From assembly GCA_008508345.1 (NCBI GenBank), contig QNGE01003002.1, forward strand, positions 32,699-96,698: a DNA stretch of 64,000 bases, read 5' to 3'. The notes below the pieces were generated by a model. That model had not been told where the DNA came from. It did not search any database and was given only the letters and a program-made list of their open reading frames with translations. This DNA is from Paragonimus westermani (lineage: Eukaryota > Platyhelminthes > Trematoda > Plagiorchiida > Troglotrematidae). Below, piece by piece: positions 60,266-64,000 of this stretch. How positions within the stretch are numbered: position 1 is the first letter of the stretch; every line of letters starts with the position of its first letter. The translations under genes and the position numbers were made by a program.

Positions 60266-60730
60266 AGGGGATTTTAGTTTTCACGTAGATTGAACATCAC
60301 CCACAATCTCTCACTACTCATCAGTAATCAAAGTACCACCCAACAAGTCATTGACTTCAGATTAGAGGGAAGTCCTAGTCGAGGGATCATCGATTGGAGT
60401 TAACAGGACAGCTAGGTTGTCTTCTGTCGAGACGATCGGGCAGCCTGATCATTATTCACAGCCGAGAGTGGCTGAGCGTTCACATATGATAATTCGGTCG
60501 GGCGTACTGTGAGATCATTGGCGCAGTTGTCAACACGGTTGCCTGACCGCCATAGTGTGGTTGGAATTCTAGTCCCGGCCTTGGAAGGGATGTGTTCTAC
60601 TTACGCGCCCTAACGAGAGCGGAACTCGAGTGTAGTGCTTCTTTCCGTTTTCGAAAGAGGCCGATTGAAAAGTCTGTCGGAATGCAGCGTCCGCGATCCC
60701 TCGTGAGTGGTGTTCAATCTGTATGTCTGA
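60266..60730 (+). mobile_element. tRNA-derived SINE (family A) complex with inverted tail piece
   Basis: The body (about 60345-60730) shares the leader (gattggagttaacaggacag, then tcgagacgat and gagagtgg.tgagcgttca) and the A box (TGGCGCAGTTG, 60519-60529) with the 36-kb copy; the B box is mutated. Upstream, 60266-60304 carries the 3' tail in reverse orientation (agattgaacatcacccac against the reverse complement of 60700-60722). It is followed at 60314-60329 by the terminal ctactcatcagtaatc in forward orientation. This is a compound insertion, older than the 36- and 48-kb copies. Confidence 0.75.
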
Positions 60731-63700
60731 CTAATTGACGGTTACGCCTTGGTTGCGTTGATTGTCTTGTTTATTTGGTCCCGGTGATCGATGCGAATCA
60801 ATGACCTTGCTTTCCATGTCTAGTCCAACGTGGATTCTGGCAGTGTTTCGGTAGCACCATAACATGATGGGCGCATCACTGCATAGACGTGGTGGTCTAT
60901 GAACTAACTGAACCGACTTACGTGAATTTTTAGTGATCGGTGGAGACCAGCAATTTGAGTGTTCTCATTGACTATGCGGTGTTGTGAAAGTATTAGTTAA
61001 TAACTAGTCTGTCTTTTCTACCCTTATCGTGTTGCCTCTCCCATACGCACTGCTCAAGAGATTTGTGCTTGTGCCCACACGGGTTTATTTTTGAAGCCGT
61101 CTCGTTCATCTCTCAGGTGGAATCGGCTAGTTTGAAAGTCAAATCACACTTTTGCAGTCTCACTGTTCAAATAATATATCCTGCATGGGCCATGCAAATT
61201 GACGCAATCAGAGCGCAACCGCGGTTCAAACAGTTATGTGTATACATATGCATGATTTACCGGTGATAAAGGAAACAAACGCACCAGACGATGCCCACCA
61301 CATTGAAGTAGGTGCTTTCATGCGCCCAATATAGATGGCCTACCCGATAAGTGGATATTATCAGCCTGTTCACTCTTAAGCATGGACAACCGTGATTACG
61401 CCTGATCGGTAACCGCTCTCTGTCATTGAACTACCGCGTGATTGGTGTCAACTCCGATTAATTAACGTTACCCTGAAAATAATAGTGCCTGGCATTTTTC
61501 CGTTACCTATGTTTTGTACGCAAGAGTATTCCAGTACTGTATCGTCTCGTGAATTTGTATCTTAGTCATATGCATGGGTAGTCGGATATTATATTCATTC
61601 ATTTCTAACAACTTGTGGCTCGAACCGCTGCTCAACACAGCATTTACACGGCGTAACCTACAAAGAAATTATCAGAAGGATAAAACGTGGCTAAACAGAA
61701 CTAAGAATGTCCTGAATGCCGACATGTCATATCATTGAGGTGTGGTCGCAAGAATGTTTACAAACTGTAGGCCAGAAGTCTTGGATTACTGTACACCCTG
61801 ATAACCAGATCATGTTTCCGGTTCACAGCTTGCATATCGTGTGCCTCATCGTGCCCACGTCCGACTGGCTCCGTCCTGCCCTGATTGAAACAACAGCCCT
61901 ATTTACTGGCCCAAGCAACTATAATCTACTAAAATAGCGTGACTTTATTTAATCATTTTAAGTTTATTTCTCAGCCAATGTACAATGCAATAGAACCTTC
62001 TTAAACAAAGAAATCAATATTGAACAGAACCTTGTTAGAAGGAGAGCCGAAGGTAACGGAATAACAGTGGTGAGTACGACTTGCTTTCTGCCATTAGACG
62101 ACAGAGCGACTATGAACGGCCTGATTATTAACAGCCACCCGATTGCTGGCCCGAGTTGGAAATTCAATTGATTGTAGGCTGTGAGAAGTTAGGTGCCTGC
62201 CTGAACTTCTGAACGCAGAAGTTAGGGTTACACAATGGGAATGTGCTAGCCTCGCCACTGTTTAATAAATTTTCCCCGACTTCTTGGCATCCGTTGGGCT
62301 ATCTTGCTGTCTGGTTTGCTGGAGTCCGTCGATTGGGCATTAATGGCGTTTAGCTGCTCTATTCACAACACTGTTCAGCTACGCTTTGACGTACTCTATC
62401 AGAAACTCGCCTTGTCCGACCAGCGTGTTGCTAGGCGCAAGCAGACCGGTTAGTATGCACAAAGGCTAATTCCTTTCCACTTATAGTAACCCATTGGTGA
62501 GTCGAACGGAAGCATACAATTAGGCTGCAAATCAGGTTGATTCAGTTGCTTTTTGGGCATTCTTGATGGGGCTATTATTTAACCCGCACTTCTCTTACAA
62601 AAATGGCAGTTTTTGCCCGACTACTTTTATGGGATTTTGTTCATAGTGTGCCGAGTAAGTGTCGTGTATGAAACCTTTTTGCATGTATGGTATGGTTGTA
62701 AATATCTTTTCTGCCCTTTCTGCCTGATATCATCGGACTTCACTTCAGACTTAACGGAGCGAACGTGTGGAAACGAATGTGTTGAGCATTGTAAGTTCGT
62801 CCCTTGTGTGCTTTGTCGACCCAGTTTGTACTGACATCAAAAGAATCTGATTGTTGACTTTTGATTCTCAGGCGGGTTCGTTATTGTTTAATGCTCTGCA
62901 CAAGCAAACACGTTGTGTTCTCAAGACCAGGTGTTGAAACATGACAGGTTGTTTTTAGAGAGCTAACCGATCTAGTATAATTAAACTGCTTTTCGTGGTC
63001 CTTCGGTGATCATTTAGGCCATTGGATCTTGCTTGCCGAGGCCATCAGTTTACAGTTGTGCAATTCTGATTTCTGCGCTCATAAGGATTTCATGTGGGCG
63101 CAATTATTCATATTTACGGGTAGTGAAACTCACTGTTTGGAACGGCTTTTAGCAATCATACTACTTTGTGTTACCATAGAAAACAAATCATTTTCGTTAC
63201 GGTGTTCTCATAAACTCAGAGAATATTTGCAAGCACAATACCATTGACCCTGTCATAATCACTTCCCTCAGTATGGTAGTTTCCTTTGCCGTCTATTTGA
63301 AAGTGATTTTGCTCCCCTTAGATTATGAGTTCTCACGAGTGGCAGAGACACGAAATTCACCAACGTGACATGTGTGCTAAACCCTCCAAATTATAAACGG
63401 GTCGGGTGTTTTGCTAATAACCGTCATTCAGCAACCTCCTTTGTTAAACCACAGTGGTCTGAGTCAGAAGAACGAATGGTTTTATATCGCTTCGGTCCGC
63501 TCAGCAAGCTAAATTAGTAAGTACGGTGTGCGAGTGTCAGTCGGATGTGCTCACCAAATGACGTGTTGATGTATATGACGAACAGTACGCAACACAATGG
63601 CCAGTGTGAAAGCACTGTAGATAAAACACGGTTTGGATGCATCAGTCAATCGAGGACCACCTCACTAGTGGTAGAGAGTTTCGTGTCTCCTGTGCTCTGC

Positions 63701-64000
63701 TCACTGGTGCGGTGCAACTTCGTATCCGTGACTGTGATGTCGATCTATGGGTCCGATAGTTTCTGTTAACGCATGATTACCGGTGCGGCGAGTGGTTGCA
63801 CGTTCGATTGCCATCTTTTTTTCAGTTACTGAAGCCTGAAACTCGTTAATTTCTTTACAGAAGCGTCATCAGAACCGTACAATTGAGTTCTTTCGGAAAT
63901 CCGATGCCCATCGCGTGATTTCTCCCTGTTTCTACAGTGAGCGACCCACTCCAAATGGGAGCTGGCTGTGATACTCGGAATTAGGGAGTTCGAATAGCCC
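60731..64000. other. Anonymous DNA at the right end
   Basis: No gene is firmly identified. At 63861 an acceptor-like string (atttctttacag) precedes about 25 open codons (KRHQNRTIEFFRKSDAHRVI and onward) and a possible donor (aca|gtgagc, near 63936). It is exon-like but unsupported by neighbours. Confidence 0.35.
63967..63999 (+). repeat. 33-bp repeat, partner of 51085-51117
   Basis: The last 33 bases before the window edge match 51085-51117 with one difference, so a repeat family continues beyond the window. Confidence 0.7.

Overview
The window looks like nuclear DNA of a parasitic flatworm, most likely a digenean trematode. This is inferred from the mix of transposons: Penelope-like elements with GIY-YIG ends, RTE/SR2-type non-LTR elements, a Mag-like Ty3/gypsy element and tRNA-derived SINEs. 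It also fits the very low coding density, the spliced-gene signals and the draft-assembly Ns (21229-21235, 57840). The species cannot be named from the sequence. No rRNA gene, CRISPR array or operon was seen.

Layout. 0-19 kb: mostly anonymous DNA, with a Penelope-like fragment (about 1.9-2.95 kb, minus) and a decayed RTE copy (about 6.5-7.9 kb, plus). 19.4-21.6 kb: a decayed but fairly complete Penelope-like element (minus), disrupted near its 3' end by a 218-bp palindromic insertion with a 13-bp target duplication, and facing a second, short copy of the same family on the plus strand. The short copy serves as an empty-site reference for the insertion. 22-36 kb: anonymous DNA with an RTE 3' fragment, a tRNA-like sequence and old SINE pieces. 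36-41.3 kb: a SINE with an inverted 3' end, then a long RTE-type element with an open reverse transcriptase frame but a broken endonuclease. 43.5-49.8 kb: a nest made of a complete-length Ty3/gypsy element (LTR to LTR), the 5' part of a second LTR element carrying a SINE, and a decayed Penelope-like element. 51.3-52.1 kb: another Penelope-like fragment. 55.5-56.6 kb: a CpG-rich stretch followed by a 224-codon frame ending at a good splice donor, the best candidate for a host gene. 57-64 kb: mostly anonymous (intron-like or intergenic), with one more SINE complex and possible Penelope debris.

How it fits together. Almost all recognisable coding material belongs to retroelements, nearly all of it inactivated. 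The most unusual theme is geometric. Elements of three kinds (Penelope-like, the 218-bp palindrome, and the tRNA-derived SINE) each carry an inverted piece of their own 3' end joined head-to-head at the 5' side. This suggests a shared integration route. The palindrome also carries a hammerhead-ribozyme-like core, a feature known from Penelope-like elements.
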